DNA from: Chondrinema litorale
GTDB lineage: Bacteria; Bacteroidota; Bacteroidia; Cytophagales; Flammeovirgaceae
Direction: 5' to 3'
Assembly: GCF_026250525.1 (NCBI RefSeq)
Contig: NZ_CP111057.1
Span: 98,595 to 162,594 of the forward strand
Length of the DNA stretch: 64,000 bases
Below are positions 1 to 9,433 of the stretch, piece after piece; positions within the stretch are counted from its first letter, which is position 1, and the number at the start of each line of letters is the position of its first letter. The notes under the pieces are model-generated. The model ran no database searches. It saw only the letters and a program-made list of their open reading frames with translations, and was not told where the DNA came from. The position numbers and the translations under genes are program-made.

Positions 1-21
1 TCCCTAAAGACGGAAGTTTTT

Positions 22-816
22 TCAGCCGCAATCCCAATTGTACAAAACATCAGAGAAGTCTAGCTTTTTTAGAGCTTCCTTTTTAATAAAAAAATTACCG
101 ACTCCAACATCACCCCACATTAAAAACTTATCTTCAGAATCTAACTGAAAGAGCAATTGATATTCTCTTAATGTTTTTTTCCATATCCTTGGATCTTCTT
201 GAGTAAAATAAGCATAGCCTCCTATTCTATGACCTACACTTGAGCAGTAATCAGAATAAACTTTCCAAGCAGTGTCTGGATCATCAAAACTCTCAAAAAA
301 ATCAAAACTGCTTTGACCAAAAAATTCTTCAAAGTGAACATCTGATACAGGTACATAACACACATCTTTTTTAAATGTTAATTTGTATTCTCCAGTTAAA
401 ACCGGATAGACATCATCACTTTTTAGTAAGTCTTCTATTAAAGAAAAATCTGTTTGCAAACCTGAGTTTTTAATTTCCTTATGATAAATCACTTTAAAAC
501 CTTCTTGTCTTGTGGGGTTGTTAAAGTTTAAACCATATAAATCATCCAAAGCAATAAAAAACTGTAGTAATCCAGTTACTGGATAATCGGGAATATGTGG
601 TATTTCTGCAAAATTGAGCTGTGCTAAAAGCATCATCGGATTACCCTCATTATCAAGCGGATAATCTATGCCAATTGGTAAATAAGGATTGCCACCTAGC
701 TTACTCGTTGTAATTGGTATATCAATTTCTCCATTGGTAATTTCTACATTTATATAATCCAATTTGGATTGCTCGATAATATGCTGATATTCTTTTAACT
801 CTTCTGGAAATTCCAT
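22..816 (-). CDS. DUF1963 (YwqG-like) family protein
   Basis: Predicted cytoplasmic protein of about 264 residues. It resembles the DUF1963/YwqG family, whose biochemical role is not established. Family-like features are the N-terminal FPEELKEYQ stretch, the GGNPYLP segment, and the MLLAQLNFAEIPHIPDYP and GLLQFFIA segments. The reading frame is open upstream to 897, which would add 27 hydrophobic residues. I prefer the internal start at 816 because YwqG-type proteins begin near the PEEL motif. The stop is TGA at 22-24, so the gene is complete. It stands at the window edge and no operon partner is visible. Confidence 0.75.
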   Translation of the reverse strand: MEFPEELKEYQHIIEQSKLDYINVEITNGEIDIPITTSKLGGNPYLPIGIDYPLDNEGNPMMLLAQLNFAEIPHIPDYPVTGLLQFFIALDDLYGLNFNNPTRQEGFKVIYHKEIKNSGLQTDFSLIEDLLKSDDVYPVLTGEYKLTFKKDVCYVPVSDVHFEEFFGQSSFDFFESFDDPDTAWKVYSDYCSSVGHRIGGYAYFTQEDPRIWKKTLREYQLLFQLDSEDKFLMWGDVGVGNFFIKKEALKKLDFSDVLYNWDCG

Positions 817-923
817 TTTTGTCGGTTTTTGATCACTATTTACAAACAATCGCCAAAATAAAACAGGGTTGAAGCACAAAAAATCTTGAAGTAACAAATA
901 ATTATACCATGATTTATAGCATG

Positions 924-2096
924 TTAAACCTTCGCTTTTCCTGTGATAATAATTGGGTTATCAGTATCGTCTATATTGCTATTTATTTCTTCCCAATAGC
1001 TTTTTTGCTCCGCTGTTAAATTACCCTCTTTGAGCGCTTCTTCTATTAACTCTTTAACCTCAAAAGCATCAAAAGTGCGAATTAGATTGCCGTTTGATGC
1101 AATATTTAGATAAGATATTGGAAACTTTATACCTTCATATTCACAATACACTTTACTAAACTTCACAGTCGAATTATCACTATTATCAAAAACAAAATGT
1201 TCATAATCTGACATAGTCAGAGAAACAGAATTAGTAGACACTTCTGTATGATAATCGTATTTTCTCAGATAAAATTTGTCTTTATATATATGTGCTAGAG
1301 ATGCACTAGAACCTAAAGTTTTATTACCATCCTTTTTTATCTTTTTTAATCCAAAAAGTAAAAATGGTTTCATTTCATCGCCTTTTATCTGATAGATTGA
1401 ATCTGAATTAGACCTTTGTAAGAGTATATTGCTACTCTGGTATTTGGCAAAATATGGAGAATTGTATGCCGCCTTTTTATGATTAACTTCTAGCTCATTT
1501 TTTATTTGATTCAGTATCTTGCCATCTAAAGACTGAGTACGATATAGAAAATCATAAGAAGCAGTTTCGTGAGCCATAAGCGCTAATGTGGCATCATCCA
1601 TCAACAAGATACCTGATAGACTCCCCTTTGTTTCGAAAGGAATACTTTCTTCAAACTCACCTGTTTCGAGATTGAATTTAAAAATTCCATCTTGCCCTAT
1701 ATCATGATACAAAAAGATTTTTTCTTGCTCATCTACAACCCAATTGTCAATCCTTCTAAATTCATTTGGACCTTCTCCTCTTATAGCAATTGTTTTGAGA
1801 AATTTACCATCAGCAGTAAAATACACTAGTTTGTCTTCATCTTTAGCAACAATGTACTTATCACCTATAAATCCAGAAAAATATGCTAACAATATATCCT
1901 CATTCGATTCTAACTGAATCAATTTTATATCTTTTACAATTTCATTTACAGCTAATTCAATTTCTTCAAAATCACTTGTGAGATCGATGTTTAAAACACT
2001 CGTTTCGATTGTATTTGAGCTTTCTTGCTTTGGTGAACAAGATGCTAACACGACTAATGAAATGAGAAATAAAGCTTTGGATTTTAATAGTTTCAT
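924..2096 (-). CDS. 6-bladed beta-propeller lipoprotein
   Basis: The 390-residue product has a lipoprotein signal peptide with lipobox LASC (Cys at about residue 20), so it is predicted to be anchored on the cell surface or in the periplasm. The rest fits the 6-bladed beta-propeller family (DUF5128-like) common in Bacteroidota. It shows the opening pattern of a conserved strand followed by IKLIQLES, and the characteristic RGEGPNEF turn at about residue 105. No enzyme function is known for the family. It lies 16 bases downstream of a second propeller-like lipoprotein gene, probably in one operon. Its C-terminal segment (NPIIITGKAKV) recurs in a decayed fragment near 3249-3345. Confidence 0.8.
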   Translation of the reverse strand: MKLLKSKALFLISLVVLASCSPKQESSNTIETSVLNIDLTSDFEEIELAVNEIVKDIKLIQLESNEDILLAYFSGFIGDKYIVAKDEDKLVYFTADGKFLKTIAIRGEGPNEFRRIDNWVVDEQEKIFLYHDIGQDGIFKFNLETGEFEESIPFETKGSLSGILLMDDATLALMAHETASYDFLYRTQSLDGKILNQIKNELEVNHKKAAYNSPYFAKYQSSNILLQRSNSDSIYQIKGDEMKPFLLFGLKKIKKDGNKTLGSSASLAHIYKDKFYLRKYDYHTEVSTNSVSLTMSDYEHFVFDNSDNSTVKFSKVYCEYEGIKFPISYLNIASNGNLIRTFDAFEVKELIEEALKEGNLTAEQKSYWEEINSNIDDTDNPIIITGKAKV

Positions 2097-2112
2097 GGAA
2101 GTTAAATGTTCA

Positions 2113-3186
2113 TTATTCTATATTAAATTTTAGCAGTTTAAGGTCATCATCTACAAAACCTATAGCATATATATTCTCTCCTTTATCATCTACTGCCATG
2201 CCATATGCATCAACATCTAAATAATACTTATTTACAAACCTACCCTCTTTATCACTCACCCAGACTTCATTAGACATAGAAGCACTTTGCTTATGTTCTA
2301 AAAACGATTTGCCTGAATACAAGTAATAAACATTTTCATTAGATGTGCAGAGAGATTGAAAGGTGTTTTTCTCTTTAGGAGAAGTGGCCGCACCTTGATC
2401 AGCCTTTGCATGAGTTTTATACTCTGGAAAATTCTCTTCATTCTTGTATACTAACCTAAGCTCACCATTTTTATATTCAAGAATATCGACAATAAATCCC
2501 ATAAAACAAGCCGAAAAGGCTTTATTACTTTTATAATCATATCTCAGCGTACCTTGATATGCCCATGCTTTTTTACTATTCATCACAATTACTCCATCAT
2601 TAGGATATTCAAAAAAGTATCTGGCTTTATCTTTTGTAGTAAGCTTATATCGTCCTTCTTCATAGGAACCTGTTGAAATAAATGTGCTATCGTTAATTAA
2701 TAATGCTTCCATGGCAAAGCCATTTTCATTCATTTTAGTAATCTCAGGCACATATTTTTCATCTTCATACAGACTATCTACATTATAAGTAAGAATACTT
2801 TTCCTATTCGTATCATATATATCAAAGCATCCGGGTTTGTTGCTAATATTAAGTCTATGTGGTCTATTTAATTGATATGGACCATTACCTCTACTTCCCC
2901 TTGCCACAAGTATGCTTGGCACAAGTTTACTTGCCACAAGTTTGTTTGTATTTAATTTTAATATATGGATTGGAACCTCTGTTTGTTTTTCAAGAAAAAC
3001 TAAGTAATTGTTTACATAGATGATTTGATTATATCCACTAATCGCTAAGTTTTCAACTACCTCGTGTGTCAGTTGAACACCTTTATAATCTAGAAAACTA
3101 CTTATTTTACTTTCTTCTTCTGCACATGAAAAAATCATAAAACTGATAAGTAGTATGTGTATTTGCTTCGGGAAATAGAACTTCAT
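2113..3186 (-). CDS. TolB-like / BF3164-type propeller lipoprotein
   Basis: The 357-residue product starts with a lipoprotein signal peptide (lipobox around FSC, residue 21). Its body fits the TolB-like BF3164 family: an early RGSRGNGPYQLNRPHRL stretch, repeated strand-turn-strand units, and a closing DDKGENIYAIGF blade. Members are surface or periplasmic lipoproteins of unknown ligand. It is the first gene of a two-gene operon with the propeller lipoprotein that starts 17 bases downstream. No transporter or enzyme gene is attached, so its substrate cannot be inferred. Confidence 0.75.
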   Translation of the reverse strand: MKFYFPKQIHILLISFMIFSCAEEESKISSFLDYKGVQLTHEVVENLAISGYNQIIYVNNYLVFLEKQTEVPIHILKLNTNKLVASKLVPSILVARGSRGNGPYQLNRPHRLNISNKPGCFDIYDTNRKSILTYNVDSLYEDEKYVPEITKMNENGFAMEALLINDSTFISTGSYEEGRYKLTTKDKARYFFEYPNDGVIVMNSKKAWAYQGTLRYDYKSNKAFSACFMGFIVDILEYKNGELRLVYKNEENFPEYKTHAKADQGAATSPKEKNTFQSLCTSNENVYYLYSGKSFLEHKQSASMSNEVWVSDKEGRFVNKYYLDVDAYGMAVDDKGENIYAIGFVDDDLKLLKFNIE

Positions 3187-3248
3187 TTGTTAGTTTGTAA
3201 TTTTAATAATTGATTTTTTAACTGCTTGAAATTGATTGTTCAGATATT

Positions 3249-3345
3249 TTATAAATTGATTTTACCGGTGATGAGAATCGGGTTATCATCGTCTTTTATT
3301 TTGCTATTTAGATCTACTAAAAAGCTTCATACTGCCCATTTTTAA
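3249..3345 (-). pseudogene. Decayed C-terminal fragment of a propeller lipoprotein paralogue
   Basis: Read on the minus strand, this non-coding stretch encodes SKIKDDDNPILITGKINL followed by TAA. That matches the last residues of the gene ending at 924 (SNIDDTDNPIIITGKAKV) at about 12 of 19 positions. Upstream of it, after a one-frame shift, the peptide NGQYEAF can be read, comparable with the EQKSYW part of the intact gene. There is no start codon and an in-frame TGA interrupts the fragment. It is best explained as the remnant of a third tandem lipoprotein gene. Confidence 0.65.
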
Positions 3346-3401
3346 TACCTAAATTTAGATGTTAAAATAACTTTACCAAATAAAAGCTATACTTTCGATT
3401 T

Positions 3402-6056
3402 TCACTCCTTCCTTAAGGCTTTTACAGGATTGGCTTTAGCAGACTTGTATGTACGGTAGCTCACTGTTATTACAGCAATAAACAATAGACTTAGTGCTGG
3501 AATAATAATTAGGTCGGCACTTAAATCAATCTTAAAAGGATAGTTTTCTAACCAATTACTTCCGCCAAAAAATACAGCTGGAACAGCCAGTAGAATAGCA
3601 ATAAACATCAATAGCAGATACTCTTTTGAAAGTAATAGCATGAGATTTCCTACACTGGCACCTAGTACTTTTCTTATGCCAATTTCTTTAATTCTGAGTG
3701 TGGCTGAATAAGAAACTAGTGCAAATAAACCCAGACAAGCTATCAATATTGCCAAGATAGAAAAGGCTGAAAATAGGTTACCAAATTGCAAGTCTGCCTT
3801 ATATTGTCGGTTAAAATTTTCATCCAAAAAGAAGTAATGAAAGGGATCATCAGGATAGGCTTTTTTATAGGCAGCTTCTATATGCGCAATGGATTCGGGA
3901 ATATCGGTTAAATTTAACTTGATTGAAAAAAAAGCGCCATATTGTTGATCAAGCCCATAAACGGTAGGTTTTTGTGCCTCTTTTAATGAGTTCCAATGAA
4001 TGTCTTTTACTACACCCACAATTTGCATCGTATCTCCTCCAACAATTAAATCTTGGTTTAATGCTGCTTCTGGCGAAGCAAACTCAAAAGCCTTTACACT
4101 TTCTTCATTCACAATCACATATTCAACATATGAATTTATATGAGTAGGGATATTTTCCTTTGCTAAAAAATTGAATTCATATGTGTGTAAAAAAGCAGTA
4201 TCTATAAAAATAGCATAGCAAATTTCCCTTTCTTCGATGAGTTGACCCGGCTTCCACATACTGCCAGACCAAGTATAACCAGTACTTGGAACATTACTAG
4301 AAATGGCAACAGATTGTATCGTATGGTGCTGCTCACACTCCGTTGTAAATTGTTGATGCAAAGTGCCTAATATATCTCTGTGATTTTCCAAAATAACCCT
4401 TGGCCCGTTTACCACCAATATTTTTTCCATATCGAAACCCAAATCTTGCGACTTCATAAAAGTGATTTGCTTGTAGACCAGATAGGTTCCTGAAATGAGT
4501 ATGATAGATATTACAAATTGAAAAACGATAAGTGTTTTTCTAAGATTGAAACCTCGCTTTGCACTAACTTTTACTGACTTTAAAACACTTACCGGTCTAA
4601 AAGAAGAAAGTACAAAAGCCGGATACAATCCTGAAAGTAAAGAGCCAAAAAGCAGAATGGCTAAAAAGCCTAACCAAAAAGATTGCTCTTGTAGTATGCT
4701 AAAAGAAAGGTCTTTCCCGATGATGTTCGCCAACACTGGCAATAAGAAATAAGCAATACCAATGGCTAAAATCGCTGCCACAACATTTACGATAATCGAC
4801 TCCACCAAAAACTGACTTACCAATTGATTTTGCTGTGCACCTATCGATTTTCGAACTCCCACTTCTTTTGCTCGATGCATGGCTCTTGCAGTGGAGAGGT
4901 TTACATAATTGATCCAAGCAATTACCAGAATAAAAACAGCAATAATGGCGAAGTAAGATACATTTTTGAGGTTGCCATTGTTGCTAGCTATTTCACCAAT
5001 TAAGTCTGCTGAGTTTAAGTGTACATCTGTAATTGACTGAAACCCATTTTTCACTTCTATATTCAATTCTTTGAGTACATCGCCAATATGCGTTTGGGTT
5101 ATTTTATCAACTTTCGCTGCGGTTTCATCAATATTTGCTGTATGATCTAAAGAAACATAAACGGCAAAGTCTTCCATATCCCAGCCACCACCTTCTCTAT
5201 ACATGCGCCAATGAGACAGCACAAATTCGATAGGCATTAATAAATCGAACTGTAGATGTGTATTTTCGGGAAGTTTTTCGAATACCCCGGTTACTATAAA
5301 ATCACCAGTTAAACTACCTCCACTCACTCTTAACTCCTTGCCAACCGGATTAATGTCACCAAAATATTTCTGCGCGAGTTGCTCAGTAAGTACTATACTT
5401 TGAACCTCTTTGAGCACAGTTTCTTTAGCACCATATTTTAAAGGAAAATTAAAAAGCTCCAGAAAGTTACCATCTACATACCAAACATTATTTTCTTGAT
5501 GCCGGGCATCGTTTTCTTCATTAATTAGAATTAGACCCAAATTTTGCGGGTTAACTCTCACCATTTCTTTTACTTCAGGAATTTCCTCTTTTATACTCGC
5601 TCCCAAACCATAAGTAACATCAATACCTTTGGCTGTTACTTCTCCATTTTCTGAAACAGTTTGAGTAACTCTATAAATGTCCTCCACATCATCATGGAAA
5701 TTATCATAACTCAACTCAAAATGGATGTATTGATAAATGAGCAAACAAACTCCCATGCCTACAGCCAAACCCAATATGTTTATGCTTGAATAGAATTTTT
5801 GCCTTACCAGAATTCTAAAACTGATTTTGAAGTAATTGCTAAACATACCGGAATTGATTAGCGAGTTTTTAAAAAGTGGCCTTATTAAACTTGGTCGCAG
5901 CAAACCCAAAACCTGAAATAGATATCTCCATGCTGCTTTTCGCTTGCCATCAGCCAGATTACGTTGATACATTTCTTCCAAGTCACCTTGTATCTCTGTG
6001 TAGAAGTCAGGATGGCAAAACCATTTTAATATGCGGGTGGCAAAGTCTTTCAGCAT
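3402..6056 (-). CDS. ABC transporter permease, FtsX/MacB type with N-terminal prefix domain
   Basis: This 884-residue inner-membrane protein has a short cytoplasmic prefix domain (about residues 1-60; CHPDFYTEIQGDLEEMYQRN) of the kind found on permeases paired with PadR regulators. Then come two MacB/FtsX halves, each with a periplasmic core. The first membrane helix is at about 93-113, FtsX helices lie at about 365-480, a second core follows a helix at about 510-530, and the last FtsX domain covers about 765-880. The motifs ARAMHRAKEVGVRKSIGA and RIKEIGIRKVLGAS are the conserved FtsX loops. No ATPase gene is adjacent, which is usual for this family. It starts 2 bases after the PadR gene stop, so the two genes are co-transcribed. 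Substrate unknown. Confidence 0.88.
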   Translation of the reverse strand: MLKDFATRILKWFCHPDFYTEIQGDLEEMYQRNLADGKRKAAWRYLFQVLGLLRPSLIRPLFKNSLINSGMFSNYFKISFRILVRQKFYSSINILGLAVGMGVCLLIYQYIHFELSYDNFHDDVEDIYRVTQTVSENGEVTAKGIDVTYGLGASIKEEIPEVKEMVRVNPQNLGLILINEENDARHQENNVWYVDGNFLELFNFPLKYGAKETVLKEVQSIVLTEQLAQKYFGDINPVGKELRVSGGSLTGDFIVTGVFEKLPENTHLQFDLLMPIEFVLSHWRMYREGGGWDMEDFAVYVSLDHTANIDETAAKVDKITQTHIGDVLKELNIEVKNGFQSITDVHLNSADLIGEIASNNGNLKNVSYFAIIAVFILVIAWINYVNLSTARAMHRAKEVGVRKSIGAQQNQLVSQFLVESIIVNVVAAILAIGIAYFLLPVLANIIGKDLSFSILQEQSFWLGFLAILLFGSLLSGLYPAFVLSSFRPVSVLKSVKVSAKRGFNLRKTLIVFQFVISIILISGTYLVYKQITFMKSQDLGFDMEKILVVNGPRVILENHRDILGTLHQQFTTECEQHHTIQSVAISSNVPSTGYTWSGSMWKPGQLIEEREICYAIFIDTAFLHTYEFNFLAKENIPTHINSYVEYVIVNEESVKAFEFASPEAALNQDLIVGGDTMQIVGVVKDIHWNSLKEAQKPTVYGLDQQYGAFFSIKLNLTDIPESIAHIEAAYKKAYPDDPFHYFFLDENFNRQYKADLQFGNLFSAFSILAILIACLGLFALVSYSATLRIKEIGIRKVLGASVGNLMLLLSKEYLLLMFIAILLAVPAVFFGGSNWLENYPFKIDLSADLIIIPALSLLFIAVITVSYRTYKSAKANPVKALRKE

Positions 6057-6058
6057 GA

Positions 6059-6391
6059 CTAATTGAATTTAAGTGCTAGTTTTGGAATTGCATTCCATAA
6101 ACCCATTCGTATTTCTTTGCTTTGCTCTAAAGCAAGTTTGCCATAAGCTGTAATGGCATAATAGCGTTTAGGCTTCCCTCCTCTTTGGGTATTGGCTTCC
6201 CCTTCTCGCGATTGCAAATAGCCTTTTTTCTCCATCCTTTTTAAGGCAGATTGTAATGCTCCTACACTCACTTTTCGATGTGCTTTTTCTTCAATAGCAT
6301 CTTTAATAGCTACGCCGTAAGCCTCATCGTACAATACTCCTACAGTGAGTAATACAATCTCTTCAAATTCTCCTAATGGATATGCTTTCAT
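6059..6391 (-). CDS. PadR family transcriptional regulator
   Basis: The 110-residue protein is a winged-helix PadR regulator: GEFEEIVLLTVGVLYDEAYG at the N-terminus, recognition region VSVGALQSALKRMEKKGYL at about residues 40-58, and a wing with RGGKPKRYYAIT. Its length fits the short PadR class with little dimerisation domain. It precedes and nearly touches the permease gene, the usual arrangement in which PadR represses the permease operon. A 23-bp direct repeat directly upstream is the likely operator. The inducing ligand is unknown. Confidence 0.88.
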   Translation of the reverse strand: MKAYPLGEFEEIVLLTVGVLYDEAYGVAIKDAIEEKAHRKVSVGALQSALKRMEKKGYLQSREGEANTQRGGKPKRYYAITAYGKLALEQSKEIRMGLWNAIPKLALKFN

Positions 6392-6456
6392 TCAATTTCT
6401 TATTTGTAGTATTGCTAAGATACAAAGATTAAATCAATTTCCTAATTGTAGTATTG
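6392..6456 (-). promoter_or_regulatory. Probable PadR operator: 23-bp direct repeat
   Basis: Two copies of a 23-base sequence lie at 6392-6414 and 6434-6456, identical at 21 of 23 positions. Their starts are 42 bases apart, close to four helical turns. The proximal copy abuts the start codon of the padR-like gene. Both contain the core CAATACTACAA on the minus strand. The position across promoter and start fits autorepression; binding by PadR is an inference. Confidence 0.55.
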
Positions 6457-6463
6457 GTATTGA

Positions 6464-6495
6464 TAAAAAAATCACTCTTTGAGATGAGAGTGATT
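6464..6495 (-). terminator. Rho-independent terminator after the TPR gene
   Basis: On the minus strand a perfect 9-bp stem (AATCACTCT / AGAGTGATT, 6470-6495) is followed by a run of seven T. It lies just past the stop of the TPR protein gene and separates it from the PadR promoter. Confidence 0.8.
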
Positions 6496-6503
6496 CTTCT
6501 GAA

Positions 6504-7595
6504 TTACTGATATTTAATCCTATTGGTCTTGTTTTCTTCTGAAAAATTCATGGGATTTTCTGAATACCAACTGAGAAAGCTTTCGTATTTTTCCTCATTC
6601 TCGCTCTTCCATGCTTCAAATTCATCAGGAACGCCTTCTTGCATTAACCAGTAGTAATAAGGCTCAAACATTTCATTTTTAATTAATATGTCATGGTAAT
6701 CAAAAACAAGGTTCGGATACAAATCTTTGTAGTCTTCATTCCATTTTTCTAAAAACTGTTTTCTTATTTTTATGAGATTGGCTAATGTAAATTCTGGATC
6801 TACATCTTTATATCCAGCCTCAATTGCCAAATTATGTACTGTCTCAAAAGACATCAATTTGTTTAAAAGATTACCAGAGTTCAAATTATTCATTGAAAGT
6901 GTGATGTTGGTAGATTTATGGCTAAAATCAAGATCCCACTTACCATCTTTTATAGGTAAACATGTTCTGTAAATCTCAAATAATGCTTTGCTCATTTGGA
7001 GGCTTCGCTTTGTATTTGGCTCTAGGTTTAGAAACATCTCTCCATAATATACTGCCCAAATTTTCTCTTTAGAATCAGCCAATACCTGAGTAGCATAATA
7101 ATAATTTGATGAATGATCTGGATCGGCTACAATGCCAGCTTCCCAAGTATCAAAAGCCTCAACCCATTTGGATTGGTTGGCTAATACAATTCCTTTTTCC
7201 AAATACAATCTGCCCGAAGTTGGAAACTTTTCAAGACCTTTATCATATATCTTAATCCCTTTTTCTGGCTGACCTTTTAAGTCGTACGAGTTTCCAATTA
7301 GTTGATACACTTGATCAAAAACATCATCTCTCTTTAATAATGGTTTCGCTACTTTGATGCATTTATCGTAATTCTGCGCTAACTGATAAGCATAAGCCAT
7401 TTCGTAAGGTATGTTGATGTTGTCTGGATTTAGTTCTTGTGCTTGCTCCAACAAAATAATGGCTTCGTTTATTTTGCCATTGTCCATATAGTTGATGGCT
7501 TGGGTAATGGCTTCTTCTGCGTTCTGGCTATTCGATTGCGCATTTACAGTAAGAAAAGAAGTAGTTAACAAAATAATGCTAATGAGATGTTTCAT
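6504..7595 (-). CDS. Secreted tetratricopeptide repeat protein
   Basis: The 363-residue protein has a cleavable signal peptide (ends near VNAQ, residue 20) and is predicted to be periplasmic. Residues about 25-190 hold several TPR units (for example NAEEAITQAINYMDNGKINEA, and the repeat around GKPEKGIKIYDKGLEKFP-like residues 105-125). The C-terminal half is helical with no recognisable catalytic motif. TPRs bind proteins or peptides, and no partner can be named. It is a single transcription unit with its own terminator. Confidence 0.75.
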   Translation of the reverse strand: MKHLISIILLTTSFLTVNAQSNSQNAEEAITQAINYMDNGKINEAIILLEQAQELNPDNINIPYEMAYAYQLAQNYDKCIKVAKPLLKRDDVFDQVYQLIGNSYDLKGQPEKGIKIYDKGLEKFPTSGRLYLEKGIVLANQSKWVEAFDTWEAGIVADPDHSSNYYYATQVLADSKEKIWAVYYGEMFLNLEPNTKRSLQMSKALFEIYRTCLPIKDGKWDLDFSHKSTNITLSMNNLNSGNLLNKLMSFETVHNLAIEAGYKDVDPEFTLANLIKIRKQFLEKWNEDYKDLYPNLVFDYHDILIKNEMFEPYYYWLMQEGVPDEFEAWKSENEEKYESFLSWYSENPMNFSEENKTNRIKYQ

Positions 7596-7758
7596 GTTAT
7601 TTGTGGTTTAGTTTATAGAATTCCAAAAAGAGAGGTTTTCAACTTACTTTAAGGAATTGATATTTTGCCCTTAAATTACCTCCTCGTTTTTGAGTATTCC
7701 ACACCACTAGAACAAACAAATGTTAACATGAAACAAAGTATTTTCTCATTTTTCGAAG

Positions 7759-8328
7759 TTATTCCATGCTTTCGGCAGTATTAGAAACTTTTTTGAGATC
7801 ATGCTCCACCCATACAAGTTCGTCGATATTATAGCCGATTTCTTTGGCTTTGTTGAGGTATTTTTCTTTGATCTGGTCGGGTATGGTTTTCTCTCTTGAG
7901 AGTATCCACAAATAATCTAGATTTTTGCCAGCGACTAAAGCATATTTATAATCTTTATCTAATTCAATTACATTATAAGGTGCATAGAAAGGCCCGAAAA
8001 AAGAAACCTTTAAAGCAGCAATATCTGCACCACCAGAGAATTTTGCTTTACCAATTGCCTCATCCCATTCTTCTTCCACATAGTTGTAACCTCTGTTTTT
8101 TACATTGATGGTAGAGTCTTCATTGAATGAATATTCTGCAGTAGTATTATTCAGGTTGCGTTCAAACTTAAAATCCATGCGGGCAATCTCATACCATTTA
8201 CCCAAATACTTATTTACTTCGAAAGATGAAACTGGACTGGCTCCTTCGGGAATCGTTTTGCAGGAATTAAATACTATACTTAATAGAATTAGTGATATGC
8301 CAGTTAATGCTGATGCTTTATAGCTCAT
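7759..8328 (-). CDS. blc: Lipocalin family lipoprotein (Blc-like)
   Basis: The 189-residue protein has a lipobox (FNSC, Cys at about residue 23) and the bacterial lipocalin signature KYLGKWYEIARMDFKFERN at about residues 42-60. Further family motifs are the strand YALVAGKNLDYLWILSREK and the C-terminal helix region. Bacterial lipocalins of this type are outer-membrane lipoproteins that bind fatty acids or lysophospholipids and are often stress induced. It is a single gene here, followed at a distance by genes on the same strand. The symbol is given by family resemblance. Confidence 0.88.
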   Translation of the reverse strand: MSYKASALTGISLILLSIVFNSCKTIPEGASPVSSFEVNKYLGKWYEIARMDFKFERNLNNTTAEYSFNEDSTINVKNRGYNYVEEEWDEAIGKAKFSGGADIAALKVSFFGPFYAPYNVIELDKDYKYALVAGKNLDYLWILSREKTIPDQIKEKYLNKAKEIGYNIDELVWVEHDLKKVSNTAESME

Positions 8329-8361
8329 GTTGGTTGTGGTTAAGTTTATCTTATTAAAAGC

Positions 8362-8409
8362 GAATGCATCTTCCAGCCAAATATTAATAATATTGTGAAA
8401 GATGCATTC
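8362..8409 (-). terminator. Possible terminator after the thioesterase gene
   Basis: An 11-bp perfect stem (GAATGCATCTT / AAGATGCATTC) encloses a 26-base AT-rich loop immediately after the thioesterase stop. On the minus strand only four T follow, so termination may be weak. Confidence 0.5.
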
Positions 8410-8421
8410 ATTAATATTATA

Positions 8422-8823
8422 TTAATCGTCACCTAAACGATCTTTTACATACTCAAGCTCCGTTTTACCATGTGGTTTAGGGCTACCATTTTCATCAACA
8501 TTCACCATCACAATCTGATCAATTTTGATAATCGGCTTTCTTGTCATTTTGTTTCTTACCTCGCATCTCAATGTAAGTGAGGTTCTCCCCCATTTTACAG
8601 GTTCGATACCTATCTCAACAATATCATTTTGCCTTGCTGACGAAACAAACTCGATTGTCGACATAAATTTGGTTACTACATGGCTGTTTTCTAGCTGTAT
8701 AATTGTGTACAAAGCGGCTTCCTCGTCTATCCAGGCGAGAAGTCGTCCACCAAAAAGGGTTTTATTAGGATTTAAATCTTCTGGCTTCACCCATTTACGG
8801 GTGTGGAATCTCATTTCACTCAT
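8422..8823 (-). CDS. Acyl-CoA thioesterase, hotdog fold (YciA-like)
   Basis: The 133-residue cytoplasmic protein shows the hotdog acyl-CoA hydrolase pattern: N-terminal KWVKPEDLNPNKTLFGGRLLAWIDEEAAL-type motif (conserved GG and catalytic-type D at about residue 33), VVTKFMSTIEFVSSARQNDIVEI, and a long central helix. It hydrolyses the thioester of acyl-CoA; chain preference cannot be read from sequence. The length is typical for a single-domain member. It stands alone, upstream of the lipocalin gene, which could suggest a shared lipid theme, but they are separate units. Confidence 0.87.
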   Translation of the reverse strand: MSEMRFHTRKWVKPEDLNPNKTLFGGRLLAWIDEEAALYTIIQLENSHVVTKFMSTIEFVSSARQNDIVEIGIEPVKWGRTSLTLRCEVRNKMTRKPIIKIDQIVMVNVDENGSPKPHGKTELEYVKDRLGDD

Positions 8824-8957
8824 TTAATTAATTTGTTGCTTTCAATTAATTAACCCCGCAAAATGGCATTTGTTCCATACATACCCCTAAAATTCGCCCA
8901 AAAACAGTCTTTCAATAAAATGGTTTTATGATGCTATTATCAAATTAAATCGACAGA

Positions 8958-9374
8958 TTATTTTTCTGCGTGCAAACCCACTTTATTGCCTTCTGTATCG
9001 ATAATGGCAGCAATTAAACCTGCTTGTATTTCTATTGGGGGCATTACTATTTTGCCACCGTTTTTCTCCACTTTATCTAATACAACTTGTAAACTTGGGC
9101 TCGAATTTATGTAAACCATGGTGCCTGTAGAAGCAGGCTTTACTTCTGCCGATTTGGTAAGTACTCCGGTAACTCTGCCAGATGTGGCTTGTATCACTCC
9201 TTCTTTCGATGGGAAAAAAGTAAGTTCTTCATTAGTTTCTTCCAGATAGCGAGTCGTCATTTTTATATCTAGTATGTTTTCATAAAAAGTTCTCGCTCTG
9301 TCGATATCCAACACTGGAATTTCAAACCAAGTAATTACATTCGTTTTAGCATCAATCTTCTTTAACTTTTGCAT
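8958..9374 (-). CDS. VOC family (glyoxalase/bleomycin resistance fold) protein
   Basis: This 138-residue cytoplasmic protein has two beta-alpha-beta-beta-beta modules of the vicinal oxygen chelate fold: VITWFEIPVLDIDRARTFYENIL at about residues 13-35, and TMVYINSSPSLQVVLDKVEKNGG with GLIAAIIDTEGNKVGLH in the second half. Metal ligands and substrate are not clear; the first-strand His of glyoxalase I is absent. It lies 81 bases downstream of a Crp-family regulator gene, with a perfect CRP-consensus palindrome between them, so it is probably a direct target of that regulator. Confidence 0.85.
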   Translation of the reverse strand: MQKLKKIDAKTNVITWFEIPVLDIDRARTFYENILDIKMTTRYLEETNEELTFFPSKEGVIQATSGRVTGVLTKSAEVKPASTGTMVYINSSPSLQVVLDKVEKNGGKIVMPPIEIQAGLIAAIIDTEGNKVGLHAEK

Positions 9375-9433
9375 AGGTCTATCTTTTAAAATTCTACATA
9401 CAGCAAAGTTGAAAGATAAAACATAAACCTACC

